Positions 1-8,576 of a stretch of DNA of 64,000 nt are shown in pieces. The translations under genes were made by a program, and so were the position numbers. Within the stretch, counting starts at the first letter, position 1, and each line of letters starts with the position of its first letter. The stretch is taken from assembly GCF_902498065.1 (NCBI RefSeq), contig NZ_CABVIR010000005.1:186001-250000 (forward strand). Direction: 5' to 3'. Source of the stretch: Pseudomonas fluorescens. GTDB taxonomy: Bacteria > Pseudomonadota > Gammaproteobacteria > Pseudomonadales > Pseudomonadaceae. Below the pieces are notes generated by a model. It was given only the letters and a program-made list of their open reading frames with translations, did no database searches and had not been told where the DNA came from.

Positions 1-1
1 C

Positions 2-2380
2 ATTCCCAGCGGCATGCTCTATGGCTCGGCCCGCGCCGCCCAACTGCACGGGCTGGAAGCAAAACCGTTCCATGAATCCTTCGAAGAGTTTTTCGAAGGC
101 GTGCCCGGCGAAGAGCGCGACAGCATGCGCGATGCCTATCGCAGCCTGCGCGAAGGCCCGGCCGGCAACTATCAATTGACCTACCGCGTGCAGCTGACAG
201 ACGGCAGTTCACGCTACCTGGAAAGCCGCGCTCGGCTCTACCGCGATGAAAACGGCGTCCCGTTTCGCATGGCGGGCACCTTGCTGGACATCACCGATCA
301 GGTCGAGCGCGAACAGAAGCTGGTGGCCTCCGAAGAGAAATTTGCCACCCTGTTCCAGGTCAGCCCGGACCCGATCTGCGTCACCCGCCAGGACACCGGC
401 CAGTTCATCGAGATCAATTCCAGTTTCACCCAGACCTTTGGCTGGAGCACCACCGAGGTGCTTGGTCGCAGCGCCGATGAAATCGGCCTGTGGGACGCCT
501 CGGCGAAAAGCCTGCGCCGGATCGAACAAGTCATCCGCGAACAGGGCCTCAACAACGTCGCCATCCTCGTTCAGCACAAGGACGGCCAATCGCTGACCTG
601 CGTGATTTCCAGCCGCCAGATCAGCGTCGGCAATCAGCCGTGCATCGTCACAACTTTGCGCGACATCACCCAACAACAACGCTCGGAAGCGGCGCTCAAG
701 GCCAGTGAAGAGAAGTTCGCCAAAGCCTTCCACTCCAGTCCCGACGCCATCACCATCACCGAACGCGACACCGGGCGCTATCTGGAGGTCAACGACGGCT
801 TCTGCCGCCTGACGGGCTATCGCGCCGATGAGGTGGTCGGCCGCACGGTGTATCAGGTCGGCATCTGGGCCGAAGAAAAACAACGCTCGGCACTGCTCGC
901 CGAGCTGCAGATCAAGGGCCGGGTGCACCACCAGGAAATGCTCGGCCGCAACAAGCGCGGCGAACTGTTGACCGTCGAAGTCTCGGTGGAACCGATCACC
1001 CTCAACGAAACCGCGTGCCTGCTGCTGACCGCGCGGGACGTCAGCCTGTTGAAAAACGCCGAAGCGCAGATCCGCCACCTGGCCTACCACGACCCGCTGA
1101 CCAATCTGCCTAACCGCGCACTGCTGATGGATCGCCTGAGCCAGCAGATCGCCCTGCTAAAACGCCACAACCTGCGCGGCGCGTTGATGTTTCTTGATCT
1201 CGACCACTTCAAGCACATCAACGATTCGCTCGGCCACCCAGTGGGCGATACGGTGCTGAAAATCATCACGGCGCGCCTTGAAGCCAGCGTGCGCATGGAA
1301 GACACCGTGGCGCGCCTGGGCGGCGACGAATTCGTGGTGCTGCTCAGTGGCCTGGAAGGTTCGCGCAATGAAGTCAGCGCGCAGGTCCGCGAGCTGGCGG
1401 ACACCTTGCGCGAACTGCTGTCGGAACCGATGTTCCTTGACGGCCAGCGACTGCAAGTGACACCGAGTATCGGTATCGCACTGATTCCCGATCATGGTTC
1501 GACCCCGACCGACCTGCTCAAACGCGCCGACATCGCGCTGTATCGGGCCAAGGATTCGGGGCGTAACACCACGCAGATGTATCACAACACCATGCAGAAG
1601 GCCGCCAGTGAACGCCTGCGCATGGAAACCGACCTGCGCCTGGCGCTTTCCCGGGGCGAGTTCAACGTGCATTACCAGCCGCAGGTGGACGCCCGCGACA
1701 ATCGCATCGTTGGCGCCGAGGCGCTGGTGCGCTGGAACCATCCGGAGCTCGGCGCGCAATCGCCCACCGAATTCATCAAGATCCTGGAAGACAGCGGGCT
1801 GATTCTGGAAGTTGGCACCTGGATCCTCGATGAAGCCTGCGATGCCTTCAAACAGTTGATCGCCAAGGGCCTGATCGACCCGCTCGACTTCAGCCTGTGC
1901 GTGAACATCAGCCCACGGCAATTCCGCCAGAAAGACTTCGTCGAGCGCATTGAGCACAGCCTCGCCAGCCACGGCCTGCCCTGCTCGCTGTTGAAGCTGG
2001 AGATCACCGAAGGCATCGTCATCCAGAACCTGGAAGACACCATCAGCAAAATGCGCCGCCTGAAAAAACTCGGCGTGAGCTTCGCCATGGACGACTTTGG
2101 CACCGGTTATTCTTCGCTGACCTACCTCAAGCGACTGCCGGTCGACACCCTGAAAATCGACCAGTCGTTCATCCGTGATGCCACCACCGACCCCAATGAC
2201 GCCGAGATCATCCGTGCCATCGTCGCCATGGCCCGCAGCCTGGAGTTGAAAGTGATTGCCGAAGGGGTGGAAACGCCGGAGCAGCTGGAGTTTTTGCAGG
2301 GGCTGGGCTGCCATTTTTATCAGGGATATCTGCACAGCCAACCGCTGCCGGTGGAATCGTTCCAAAAACTCCTGCAATAA
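2..2380 (+). CDS. PAS–PAS–PAS–GGDEF–EAL c-di-GMP signalling protein (5' end cut by window)
   Basis: The frame is already open at base 2 and ends at 2380, so the N-terminus lies outside. Counting from the Met at base 14: end of a PAS domain (about 1–95), second PAS (about 104–225), third PAS (about 230–345), GGDEF (about 355–515) and EAL (about 530–785). The cyclase motif GGDEF is intact (about residue 436) and is preceded five residues earlier by RMED, which fits the RxxD inhibitory I-site. The phosphodiesterase motif is EALVRW, with DDFGTGYSSL further on, so both halves look catalytically competent. Such proteins make and/or degrade c-di-GMP in response to PAS-sensed signals. No membrane segment is seen in the visible part. 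The gene ends just before a bidirectional terminator facing ibpA. Confidence 0.95.
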   Translation: MPSGMLYGSARAAQLHGLEAKPFHESFEEFFEGVPGEERDSMRDAYRSLREGPAGNYQLTYRVQLTDGSSRYLESRARLYRDENGVPFRMAGTLLDITDQVEREQKLVASEEKFATLFQVSPDPICVTRQDTGQFIEINSSFTQTFGWSTTEVLGRSADEIGLWDASAKSLRRIEQVIREQGLNNVAILVQHKDGQSLTCVISSRQISVGNQPCIVTTLRDITQQQRSEAALKASEEKFAKAFHSSPDAITITERDTGRYLEVNDGFCRLTGYRADEVVGRTVYQVGIWAEEKQRSALLAELQIKGRVHHQEMLGRNKRGELLTVEVSVEPITLNETACLLLTARDVSLLKNAEAQIRHLAYHDPLTNLPNRALLMDRLSQQIALLKRHNLRGALMFLDLDHFKHINDSLGHPVGDTVLKIITARLEASVRMEDTVARLGGDEFVVLLSGLEGSRNEVSAQVRELADTLRELLSEPMFLDGQRLQVTPSIGIALIPDHGSTPTDLLKRADIALYRAKDSGRNTTQMYHNTMQKAASERLRMETDLRLALSRGEFNVHYQPQVDARDNRIVGAEALVRWNHPELGAQSPTEFIKILEDSGLILEVGTWILDEACDAFKQLIAKGLIDPLDFSLCVNISPRQFRQKDFVERIEHSLASHGLPCSLLKLEITEGIVIQNLEDTISKMRRLKKLGVSFAMDDFGTGYSSLTYLKRLPVDTLKIDQSFIRDATTDPNDAEIIRAIVAMARSLELKVIAEGVETPEQLEFLQGLGCHFYQGYLHSQPLPVESFQKLLQ

Positions 2381-2404
2381 CACGGCGCCGGTAGGAGCGA
2401 GCAC

Positions 2405-2432
2405 AAAAAAAGGGCGCCAATGGCGCCCTTTT
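2405..2432. terminator. Bidirectional intrinsic terminator
   Basis: A GGGCGCC/GGCGCCC stem with a 3-nt loop is flanked by an A-run on the left and a T-run on the right. It can serve both the PAS/GGDEF/EAL gene (plus) and ibpA (minus), which converge here. Confidence 0.85.
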
Positions 2433-2444
2433 CATTGCCCTGCC

Positions 2445-2891
2445 TTAGTGCTGCAGAGCAGGTTTTTGCGTCCCGTTGATCGGGATGCGTTTGGCTTTCG
2501 CCTCTTCCGGAATCACCCGCAACAAGTCGATGCTCAACAGACCGTTGCTCAGGCCGGCAGCCTTGATTTCAATATGGTCCGCCAGTCGGAAGGACAGTTT
2601 GAAAGCCCGCTGTGCGATGCCTTGGTACAGATAGGTGACGTCTTCGTTCGCGTCACGCTTGCCGCCACTGATGGTCAGTACACCTTTTTCCACTTGCAGA
2701 TCCAGGTCTTCTTCCTGGAAACCGGCGGCCGCTACGACAATGCGGTATTGGTCGTCGCCGTGTTTTTCAACGTTGTAAGGTGGATAGGTGCTGCCCGGCT
2801 CATTGCGCAGTGCGGTTTCGAAAAGGTCGTTGAAACGATCGAAACCGACCGAGGAACGGAACAGTGGTGCCATGGAAAATGCAGTGCTCAT
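2445..2891 (-). CDS. ibpA: Small heat-shock protein IbpA (Hsp20 family)
   Basis: A 148-residue protein with an alpha-crystallin domain (about residues 35–130), including AGFQEEDLDLQVE, a central GGKR loop and a C-terminal IPI tripeptide (RIPING) used for oligomer contacts. ATP-independent holdase that keeps unfolding cytoplasmic proteins soluble for DnaK/ClpB. The size matches bacterial IbpA. The gene stands alone between the terminator and dusC. A strong Shine–Dalgarno (AGGAG) sits 9 nt before the ATG and is predicted to be masked by the leader RNA; a sigma-32-like promoter lies upstream. Expression should therefore be heat-controlled at both transcription and translation. Confidence 0.95.
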   Translation of the reverse strand: MSTAFSMAPLFRSSVGFDRFNDLFETALRNEPGSTYPPYNVEKHGDDQYRIVVAAAGFQEEDLDLQVEKGVLTISGGKRDANEDVTYLYQGIAQRAFKLSFRLADHIEIKAAGLSNGLLSIDLLRVIPEEAKAKRIPINGTQKPALQH

Positions 2892-2958
2892 GATTCAAAT
2901 CTCCTGAAAACATATCAGCAAGTTTTTTTGTCTCCGCGACCCGAATTCGGCATCGCGT
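2892..2958 (-). promoter_or_regulatory. ROSE-like RNA thermometer in ibpA leader
   Basis: On the minus strand the leader carries UUGCUGA (complement of 2915–2921) followed 8 nt later by UCAGGAG (complement of 2901–2907), the ribosome site. Pairing UUGCUGA with UCAGGAG, with the G of UUGC unpaired, is the hallmark of the last hairpin of ROSE elements, which melts on heat shock. ROSE-like thermometers are known upstream of ibpA in Pseudomonas and other gammaproteobacteria. The 5' boundary is inferred from the predicted promoter. Confidence 0.75.
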
Positions 2959-2965
2959 AATCCTT

Positions 2966-2993
2966 AGATAGGGACCGCTGATTGCATTTCAAG
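2966..2993 (-). promoter_or_regulatory. Sigma-32 (RpoH) promoter of ibpA
   Basis: On the minus strand CTTGAA (2988–2993) and CCCTATCT (2966–2973) are separated by 14 nt, close to the RpoH consensus CTTGAA–N13-15–CCCCATNT. The start would be near 2958, giving a leader of about 67 nt. Confidence 0.7.
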
Positions 2994-3011
2994 AGTTTTT
3001 TTCAGATTTTT

Positions 3012-3971
3012 TTAAGCGGCCTCCAGCACCTGCAAACCCAGCAAACGCGAGACCTGATCCAGTTCGGTTTCACGACGCAGGACAGTAAAGAGCTCAACCG
3101 CTTCGGGATAATTACGCGTCAGCATGGCCAGCCACTGCTTCAGGCGACCGGGCGATTGACGGGGTGTCATCTGCGCCTTGGCTTGCAGCCAGAAGTCCTG
3201 GATCAGCGGCAGCAGCTCGGCCCAGGTCATCTCGATCACCTCTTCACCGGCACGAGCAGCGGCGATCTGCCGGGCCAGGTCCGGACGAGACACCAGCCCG
3301 CGACCAAGCATGATGTCTTCCACGCCGCTGATTTCGCGGCAGCGGCGCCAGTCTTCGACGCTCCAGATATCGCCATTGGCGAATACCGGCACCTTGACCG
3401 CTTCCTGCACGCGAGGGATCCACTCCCAATGCGCCGGCGGTTTGTAGCCGTCCATCTTGGTCCGCGCATGCACCACGATGTGCTCCGCGCCACCTTCGGC
3501 CAGGGCCGTGGCGCAAACCAGCGAGCCGTCAGGGCTGTCGAAGCCCAGACGCATTTTCGCGGTGACCGGAATGTGCGCCGGGACGGCGCGACGGACATGC
3601 TCGACGATCTGGTTCAGCAGCTCGGGCTCTTTGAGCAACACCGCGCCACCGCGTGACTTGTTGACGGTTTTGGCCGGGCAACCGAAGTTCAGGTCGATGA
3701 CTTCGGAGCCCAACTCGCAGGCCAGCGCTGCGTTTTCCGCCAGGCACACCGGGTCGGAACCCAACAGCTGCACGCGCAACGGCACGCCGGACGCGGTGCG
3801 CGCACCCGTCAGCAATTCAGGGCCGAATTTGTGGAAGTAGGCAGGCGTGAGCAGTTGGTCGTTGATCCGGATGAACTCGGTCACGCACCAATCGATACCG
3901 CCCACACGGGTCAGCACGTCCCGCAGGATGTTGTCGACCAACCCCTCCATGGGCGCCAAAGCAATTTGCAT
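3012..3971 (-). CDS. dusC: tRNA-dihydrouridine(16) synthase DusC
   Basis: FMN enzyme that reduces uridine 16 in the D-loop of tRNAs with NADPH. The protein opens with MQIALAPMEG (flavin-binding start of Dus proteins), then RVQLLG, the catalytic loop with FGCPAKTVN (proton-donor Cys), KMRLGFDS, VVHARTK and NGDI, ending with a helical C-terminal domain. This order and TPAYFHKFGPEL match DusC rather than DusA or DusB. The ATG at 3971 is preferred; an upstream in-frame GTG (3980) would add only three residues. A second dus gene (dusA) is at 62.3 kb. Confidence 0.93.
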   Translation of the reverse strand: MQIALAPMEGLVDNILRDVLTRVGGIDWCVTEFIRINDQLLTPAYFHKFGPELLTGARTASGVPLRVQLLGSDPVCLAENAALACELGSEVIDLNFGCPAKTVNKSRGGAVLLKEPELLNQIVEHVRRAVPAHIPVTAKMRLGFDSPDGSLVCATALAEGGAEHIVVHARTKMDGYKPPAHWEWIPRVQEAVKVPVFANGDIWSVEDWRRCREISGVEDIMLGRGLVSRPDLARQIAAARAGEEVIEMTWAELLPLIQDFWLQAKAQMTPRQSPGRLKQWLAMLTRNYPEAVELFTVLRRETELDQVSRLLGLQVLEAA

Positions 3972-4062
3972 GAAAAACACACTCGACGAAAAACGTGCGG
4001 CAGTTTACTGGTTTCGGCGGTTAGAAGGTATTTCGTCAGACCGGACGGTATTGATTGTGTGG

Positions 4063-4090
4063 ATGCTTTCGCGGGCAAGCCGCGAAGGGA
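4063..4090. repeat. REP-like fragment
   Basis: The stretch contains TTCGCGGGCAAGCCGCGAA, an imperfect inverted repeat resembling the Pseudomonas REP core seen in full at 11.2 and 15.0 kb. It lies between dusC and the thioesterase gene. Confidence 0.5.
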
Positions 4091-4094
4091 TCAA

Positions 4095-4532
4095 TTAGAT
4101 CGCGACTTGCAACGCCGGACCATAACCCTCGATGAACTCTGCTGGCATGCGCTTGGGCTTGCCCGAGGAAAGCTCAATACAGACAAACGTGGTTTGCGCC
4201 CGCAGCAATGTGGTGTTGTCGCTCGGGCGTTTGAGCTGGAAGTGTCGAGTCATTTTCAGGCGCTGGTCCCAATCAACGATCCAGGTCGCCAATTGCAACT
4301 CGTCGCCCTCATAAGCCGCCGCCAGGTAATCGATCTCGTGCCGGACCACCGCCATCGCCCGATCCAGTCGCCGATACTCGACCAGGTCGAGGCCAAGCCG
4401 CTGCGAGTGGCGCCAGGCGCAGCGTTCGAGCCAGCTCACGTACACCGCGTTATTCGCGTGACCCAACCCGTCGATGTCCTCGGCGCCTACTTCCAGATCA
4501 ATGATAAATGGCGTTGCCCTATCCCAGCCCAT
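4095..4532 (-). CDS. Acyl-CoA thioesterase, 4HBT hotdog family
   Basis: A 145-residue protein with the hotdog signature DIDGLGHANNAVYVSWLE; the Asp/His/Asn segment is where YbgC/4-hydroxybenzoyl-CoA thioesterase relatives hold the catalytic Asp. The next core strands (VVRHEIDYL, TRHFQL, RAQTTFVCIEL) follow in order. It should hydrolyse short or aromatic acyl-CoA thioesters; the substrate cannot be read from sequence. The gene lies 48 nt downstream of the alpha/beta hydrolase on the same strand and may be read from the same transcript as TetR–hydrolase. Confidence 0.85.
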   Translation of the reverse strand: MGWDRATPFIIDLEVGAEDIDGLGHANNAVYVSWLERCAWRHSQRLGLDLVEYRRLDRAMAVVRHEIDYLAAAYEGDELQLATWIVDWDQRLKMTRHFQLKRPSDNTTLLRAQTTFVCIELSSGKPKRMPAEFIEGYGPALQVAI

Positions 4533-4580
4533 GCCCCACTCCCGGTCAGATGATGTCGACCGGGGCAGTGTAACGGATGC

Positions 4581-5414
4581 TCAGGCCGATTGGCGCGATT
4601 GCAGGCTGCGACCGGCCAGCAGTGATAACACGCCATCAATCACCCGCGGGTCGGCAAGCACCCGTTGATGACCACCCTCTTCCAGCCGCAGCAAACGGCT
4701 GTCAAACCAGGACTCGTGGATCAGCTGGGATTCTTTGACCGAAACAAAGTTGTCGTCTTCGGCGTGAACGATCAGGCCAGGCATGTCGAGCTGATAGCGC
4801 GAGACATCCAACGCAGCCGCGCGCATGCCGACGTCTTTTTCGACTTGCCGAATGAACGCCGAACGGGCTTTTGGCGGAAGCCGCACATAGCGGGCGAAAC
4901 CGCGCAGAACCCCGAGAATCCGCGCCGGAGCACCAATGGTCACCAGGGTTTCGGTGCGCAGGCCCAACTGAACAGCGAGCATCGCGCTGGCACCGCCCAT
5001 CGAGTGACCGATGACAGCCTGCAGCGGCGGCAACTCGGCGGCGGCCTCAAGCATGGCCCGGGCGAACAGCACGACGTTGGCTTCGTTACCCGGTGAGCGA
5101 CCGTGAGCCGGACCGTCCAGAGCAACGACGGTGTACCCGGCCTCAACCAGCGCGGTGATCAGGCTGGCAAACTGCGTTGGTCGGCCTTCCCAACCGTGCA
5201 TCAGCAACACTGCAGGACCTTGCCCCCAGCGCAACGCCGACAAGCCGAAGCGTAACGTGATGCGTTCGGATTTCGCCAGCAGCGGCAATTCCCAGTCACG
5301 CGGCGGCAGATCCCGCGGCGTCATGAACGCCAGTCGCATTTTGCTCGCGACCAGTTTCGGTGCAAACCAGCCCAAGGTGCCATTAACGCCACGAACCCAC
5401 TTTAACGTGCTCAT
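4581..5414 (-). CDS. Alpha/beta hydrolase
   Basis: A serine hydrolase of about 277 residues. The oxyanion region is MHGWEGRP, the nucleophile elbow is GHSMGGAS, and the late Asp and His are in HAEDDNFV and EGGHQRVL. The substrate is unknown; esterase or lipase-like annotation is typical. The ATG at 5414 is chosen because GAGGAG lies 8 nt upstream; a GTG three codons earlier is less well placed. It is directly downstream (32 nt) of a TetR regulator on the same strand, which suggests co-transcription. Confidence 0.88.
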   Translation of the reverse strand: MSTLKWVRGVNGTLGWFAPKLVASKMRLAFMTPRDLPPRDWELPLLAKSERITLRFGLSALRWGQGPAVLLMHGWEGRPTQFASLITALVEAGYTVVALDGPAHGRSPGNEANVVLFARAMLEAAAELPPLQAVIGHSMGGASAMLAVQLGLRTETLVTIGAPARILGVLRGFARYVRLPPKARSAFIRQVEKDVGMRAAALDVSRYQLDMPGLIVHAEDDNFVSVKESQLIHESWFDSRLLRLEEGGHQRVLADPRVIDGVLSLLAGRSLQSRQSA

Positions 5415-5446
5415 CGCTCTCACTCCTCAGGCCATTTGCCTTCAGG

Positions 5447-5986
5447 TCATAGCACCGCCGACTTGGCGGCACGCAGCAATCGATCGGACAACTCTCCCGG
5501 CCCCAACGCCCGCGCCAGAGCCAGTCCACCGACCATCAAGGCCATGTCGGCCAGGGCTTTGTCGGTGTCTTCCGGGCTGGCCGCCAACTGCGCGACCATC
5601 ATTTCCACGTGTTCATTCAACGCCACCCGAAACGCGTCCGGCAGACGTCCCAGCTCGCCGACGGACGCCGGGATAGGGCACGCCGACTCAGAAGAGTCCC
5701 GGTGTTTGCGTGACAGGTAGAACGCAGCCACCAACGCGCGACGCTCTTCACCGGTCAATTCGGCGTCCATGTCGGCAATCAGGCCACGGCGGTGACCGAG
5801 CAGTTGCTTGAACGCTTCCAGCATCATCGCGTCCTTGCTTTCGAAGTGCGCATAGAAGCCGCCAACCGTCAGGCCGGCTGCACCCATCACTTCGCCCACG
5901 CTCGGTTCGGCCGGGCCACGCTGAATCAGCGCTGCGCTGGCGGCCTTGAGGATGCGTTCGCGGGTTTGAGCTTTTTTATCGTTCAT
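5447..5986 (-). CDS. TetR/AcrR family transcriptional regulator
   Basis: A 179-residue protein. The N-terminal helix-turn-helix is read from RERILKAASAALIQRG to VGGFYAHFESKDAMMLEAF (about residues 8–52), classical for TetR proteins, and is followed by an all-helical ligand domain. It probably represses itself and the downstream hydrolase and thioesterase. The inducer is unknown. Confidence 0.92.
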   Translation of the reverse strand: MNDKKAQTRERILKAASAALIQRGPAEPSVGEVMGAAGLTVGGFYAHFESKDAMMLEAFKQLLGHRRGLIADMDAELTGEERRALVAAFYLSRKHRDSSESACPIPASVGELGRLPDAFRVALNEHVEMMVAQLAASPEDTDKALADMALMVGGLALARALGPGELSDRLLRAAKSAVL

Positions 5987-5996
5987 CGTTGCCTCC

Positions 5997-6030
5997 GAAT
6001 ATTACGACTAGAATATTATTCTCATAATAA
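5997..6030. promoter_or_regulatory. Candidate TetR operator with direct repeats
   Basis: Immediately upstream of the TetR start lie two copies of GAATATTA (5997–6004 and 6011–6018; period 14 nt) followed by TTCTCATAATA. The AT-rich, repeated and partly palindromic block just before a TetR gene suggests an autoregulatory operator. Confidence 0.4.
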
Positions 6031-6142
6031 TTTTCCGCAAGTCGTGGATGTGACCGCTGGTCTGAAGAACAGTTTGAAAGAAATGGGGGATTTGGCCAAA
6101 CGCCAGACAAACAAAAGGGCCATTCAATAATTGAATGACCCT

Positions 6143-6163
6143 TATAAAATCCCGCAGAGCGGG
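6143..6163 (-). terminator. Terminator of the tRNA operon
   Basis: On the minus strand a CCCGC–TCT–GCGGG hairpin is followed by ATTTTATAA, 7 nt after the last tRNA. A second perfect inverted repeat (CATTCAAT/ATTGAATG, 6121–6137) lies just beyond. Confidence 0.65.
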
Positions 6164-6169
6164 TAATCG

Positions 6170-6245
6170 TGGCGTCCCCTAGGGGACTCGAACCCCTGTT
6201 ACCGCCGTGAAAGGGCGGTGTCCTAGGCCACTAGACGAAGGGGAC
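6170..6245 (-). tRNA. tRNA-Glu (TTC), copy 2
   Basis: 76 nt including an encoded CCA. Acceptor GTCCCCT/AGGGGAC pairs, the anticodon loop reads CTTTCAC (anticodon TTC), and the T-arm contains GGTTCGAGTCC. Last of four tRNAs transcribed away from gltX. Confidence 0.97.
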
Positions 6246-6325
6246 GCAAAACCTTCTATACAACTGATCAGTGCTGAGAGCTGATCGATTCAAGGCCGGT
6301 GTGGCCAGACCTTGAACTGTAAAAT

Positions 6326-6401
<76 letters not shown>

Positions 6402-6454
6402 GGATTTTTCGCCTCGCGGCGGAGCGACATCTTGCAACATCGCTTCTGTAAAAC

Positions 6455-6530
6455 TGGCGTCCCCTAGGGGACTCGAACCCCTGTTACCGCCGTGAAAGGG
6501 CGGTGTCCTAGGCCACTAGACGAAGGGGAC
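6455..6530 (-). tRNA. tRNA-Glu (TTC), copy 1
   Basis: 76 nt, apparently identical in the tRNA body to the copy at 6170–6245, with encoded CCA and anticodon TTC. Confidence 0.97.
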
Positions 6531-6609
6531 GCAAACCCTTCTATACATCAGATCAACGCTGAGTGCTGATCGCTTCAAGGCCGGTGTGGCCAGACCTTGA
6601 AGTGTAAAT

Positions 6610-6685
<76 letters not shown>

Positions 6686-6874
6686 TCATCGCTGAGGACG
6701 GGGCGAATCTTAATGGCGCATCGGAAACGTGTCAAATTTATTTTTAACAATTTCCAAAGTTTTTTGCCGACATAACAATCACTTACCGCCCTCCCCCCGT
6801 AAATTCGGGGGAAGAGCCGAAGATCAGGATCAAAAGACCGCAACCTCCGGCAGCTCCTGCGGGGTCAAACGACC

Positions 6875-8356
6875 TCAGGCGATGTTGCCCAAGAGTTTTT
6901 CCCACTCCTTGTTTTCCTTCTTCGACACACCACCGAGCAAGTCGATGGCCTGGCGCAGACGGAAACGCGTGAGGTCCGGGCCGAGGATTTCCATCGCGTC
7001 GAGTACCGACACCGAACTCGCCTGGCCAGTGATCGCGGCGAACATCAGCGGCATGGCATCACGCAGTTTCAATTCCAGGGATTCGACCACCGCTTGAATG
7101 GTCGCGGTGATGCTGTCCTTCTCCCACTGACGCAGGCTTTCCAGTTTCCACAGAATCAACTGCATCAACTGACGGACCTGATCGCCCGACAGCTTCTTCG
7201 ACTCAAACAGCTTGGCATCCGGGTTCACGCCCCCGGCGAAGAAGAAACCGGCCAGCGGTGCGACCTGGCTGAAGGTTTCAACGCGGCCCTGCACGTGCGG
7301 CGCGATCTTCATCATGTATTCAGGGTTGAGCGCCCAGGTTTGCAGGCGCGAGGCGAATTCTTCCACCGGCAAATCGCGCAGCCACTGGCCGTTGAGCCAC
7401 GACAGCTTCTCGATGTCGAAAATCGGCCCGCCGAGGGAGACGCGGCTCAGGTCGAAGTTGTCGACCATTTCCTGCAGCGAGAACTTCTCGCGCTCGTCCG
7501 GCATCGACCAGCCCATGCGCCCCAGGTAGTTGAGCATCGCTTCCGGCATGAAGCCCATGCGCTCGTAGAACGTCACCGAGGTCGGGTTCTTGCGCTTGGA
7601 CAGCTTGCTCTTGTCCGGGTTACGCAGCAGCGGCATGTAGCACAGCTCCGGTTGTTCCCAGCCGAAGTATTCGTACAGAAGAATCAGTTTCGGTGCCGAA
7701 GGCAGCCATTCTTCGCCACGCAGCACGTGGGTGATGCCCATCAGGTGGTCATCGACCACGTTGGCGAGGAAGTATGTCGGCAGACCGTCGGTCTTCATCA
7801 GGACCTGCATGTCCATGCGATCCCACGGAATCTCGACATCGCCACGCAGCATGTCCGGCACCACGCACACGCCTTCGCTCGGCACCTTCATGCGGATCAC
7901 GTGCGGCTCGCCGGCGGCCAGGCGGCGCGCGACTTCTTCTTTCGACAGCAGCAGCGCACGGCCGTCGTAACGCGGAGTTTCGCCGCGGGCCATTTGCTCG
8001 GCGCGCATCTGATCCAGCTCTTCAGCGGTGCAGAAACACGGGAAGGCATGGCCCATCTCGACCAGTTGCTGGCAGTACTTCTGATAGATCTCGCCGCGCT
8101 CGCTTTGACGGTATGGACCGTGCGGGCCGCCGACGTCCGGGCCTTCGCTCCAGTCGATACCCAACCAGCGCAGGGCGTCGAAAATCTGCTGTTCGGACTC
8201 GCGAGTCGAACGCAACTGGTCGGTGTCTTCAATCCGCAGGATGAACTCACCGCCGTGCTGCTTGGCAAAGCAGTAGTTGAACAAAGCGATGTAAGCGGTA
8301 CCTACGTGGGGATCCCCGGTAGGCGATGGCGCGATGCGAGTGCGGACGGTGGTCAT
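6875..8356 (-). CDS. gltX: Glutamyl-tRNA synthetase
   Basis: Class I synthetase of 493 residues that charges tRNA-Glu with glutamate. The N-terminus reads RIAPSPTGDPHVGTAY, where PHVG is the HIGH motif; the KMSKS counterpart is KLSKRK in DKSKLSKRK. The ATG at 8356 gives the normal N-terminus; 26 extra in-frame codons upstream have no family resemblance. It heads a transcription unit whose downstream neighbours are its own substrate tRNA-Glu and tRNA-Ala, duplicated; this gltX–tRNA linkage is a Pseudomonas arrangement. Confidence 0.97.
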   Translation of the reverse strand: MTTVRTRIAPSPTGDPHVGTAYIALFNYCFAKQHGGEFILRIEDTDQLRSTRESEQQIFDALRWLGIDWSEGPDVGGPHGPYRQSERGEIYQKYCQQLVEMGHAFPCFCTAEELDQMRAEQMARGETPRYDGRALLLSKEEVARRLAAGEPHVIRMKVPSEGVCVVPDMLRGDVEIPWDRMDMQVLMKTDGLPTYFLANVVDDHLMGITHVLRGEEWLPSAPKLILLYEYFGWEQPELCYMPLLRNPDKSKLSKRKNPTSVTFYERMGFMPEAMLNYLGRMGWSMPDEREKFSLQEMVDNFDLSRVSLGGPIFDIEKLSWLNGQWLRDLPVEEFASRLQTWALNPEYMMKIAPHVQGRVETFSQVAPLAGFFFAGGVNPDAKLFESKKLSGDQVRQLMQLILWKLESLRQWEKDSITATIQAVVESLELKLRDAMPLMFAAITGQASSVSVLDAMEILGPDLTRFRLRQAIDLLGGVSKKENKEWEKLLGNIA

Positions 8357-8576
8357 GGCAAGTCTCGAAATGAAGATAAAACAAAGGGCGAATGGTAACA
8401 GGCGTTGCCCGCCCGGCTCCAGTGAGCAGGGCATTTAAGCCAAGTTTGCGTCTACAACGGGCCTTGGCCGCAATGAATGATCGATTATCAACCGATGGCA
8501 TTTACCCACTATCGACTGTATGCCAAATTCGCCTGCTGATACCTTTCCTTACAATTTCTCGACTACAGTTTGCCCC

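Noticed and set aside
1157..2404. Long minus-strand open frame opposite the GGDEF/EAL gene
   Set aside because: It mirrors the codon bias of the plus-strand gene, which has full domain motifs; the antisense translation shows no family features.
7094..8398. 434-codon plus-strand frame opposite gltX
   Set aside because: Antisense shadow in high-GC3 DNA; gltX is unambiguous and the frame is rich in His/Gln/Arg without motifs.
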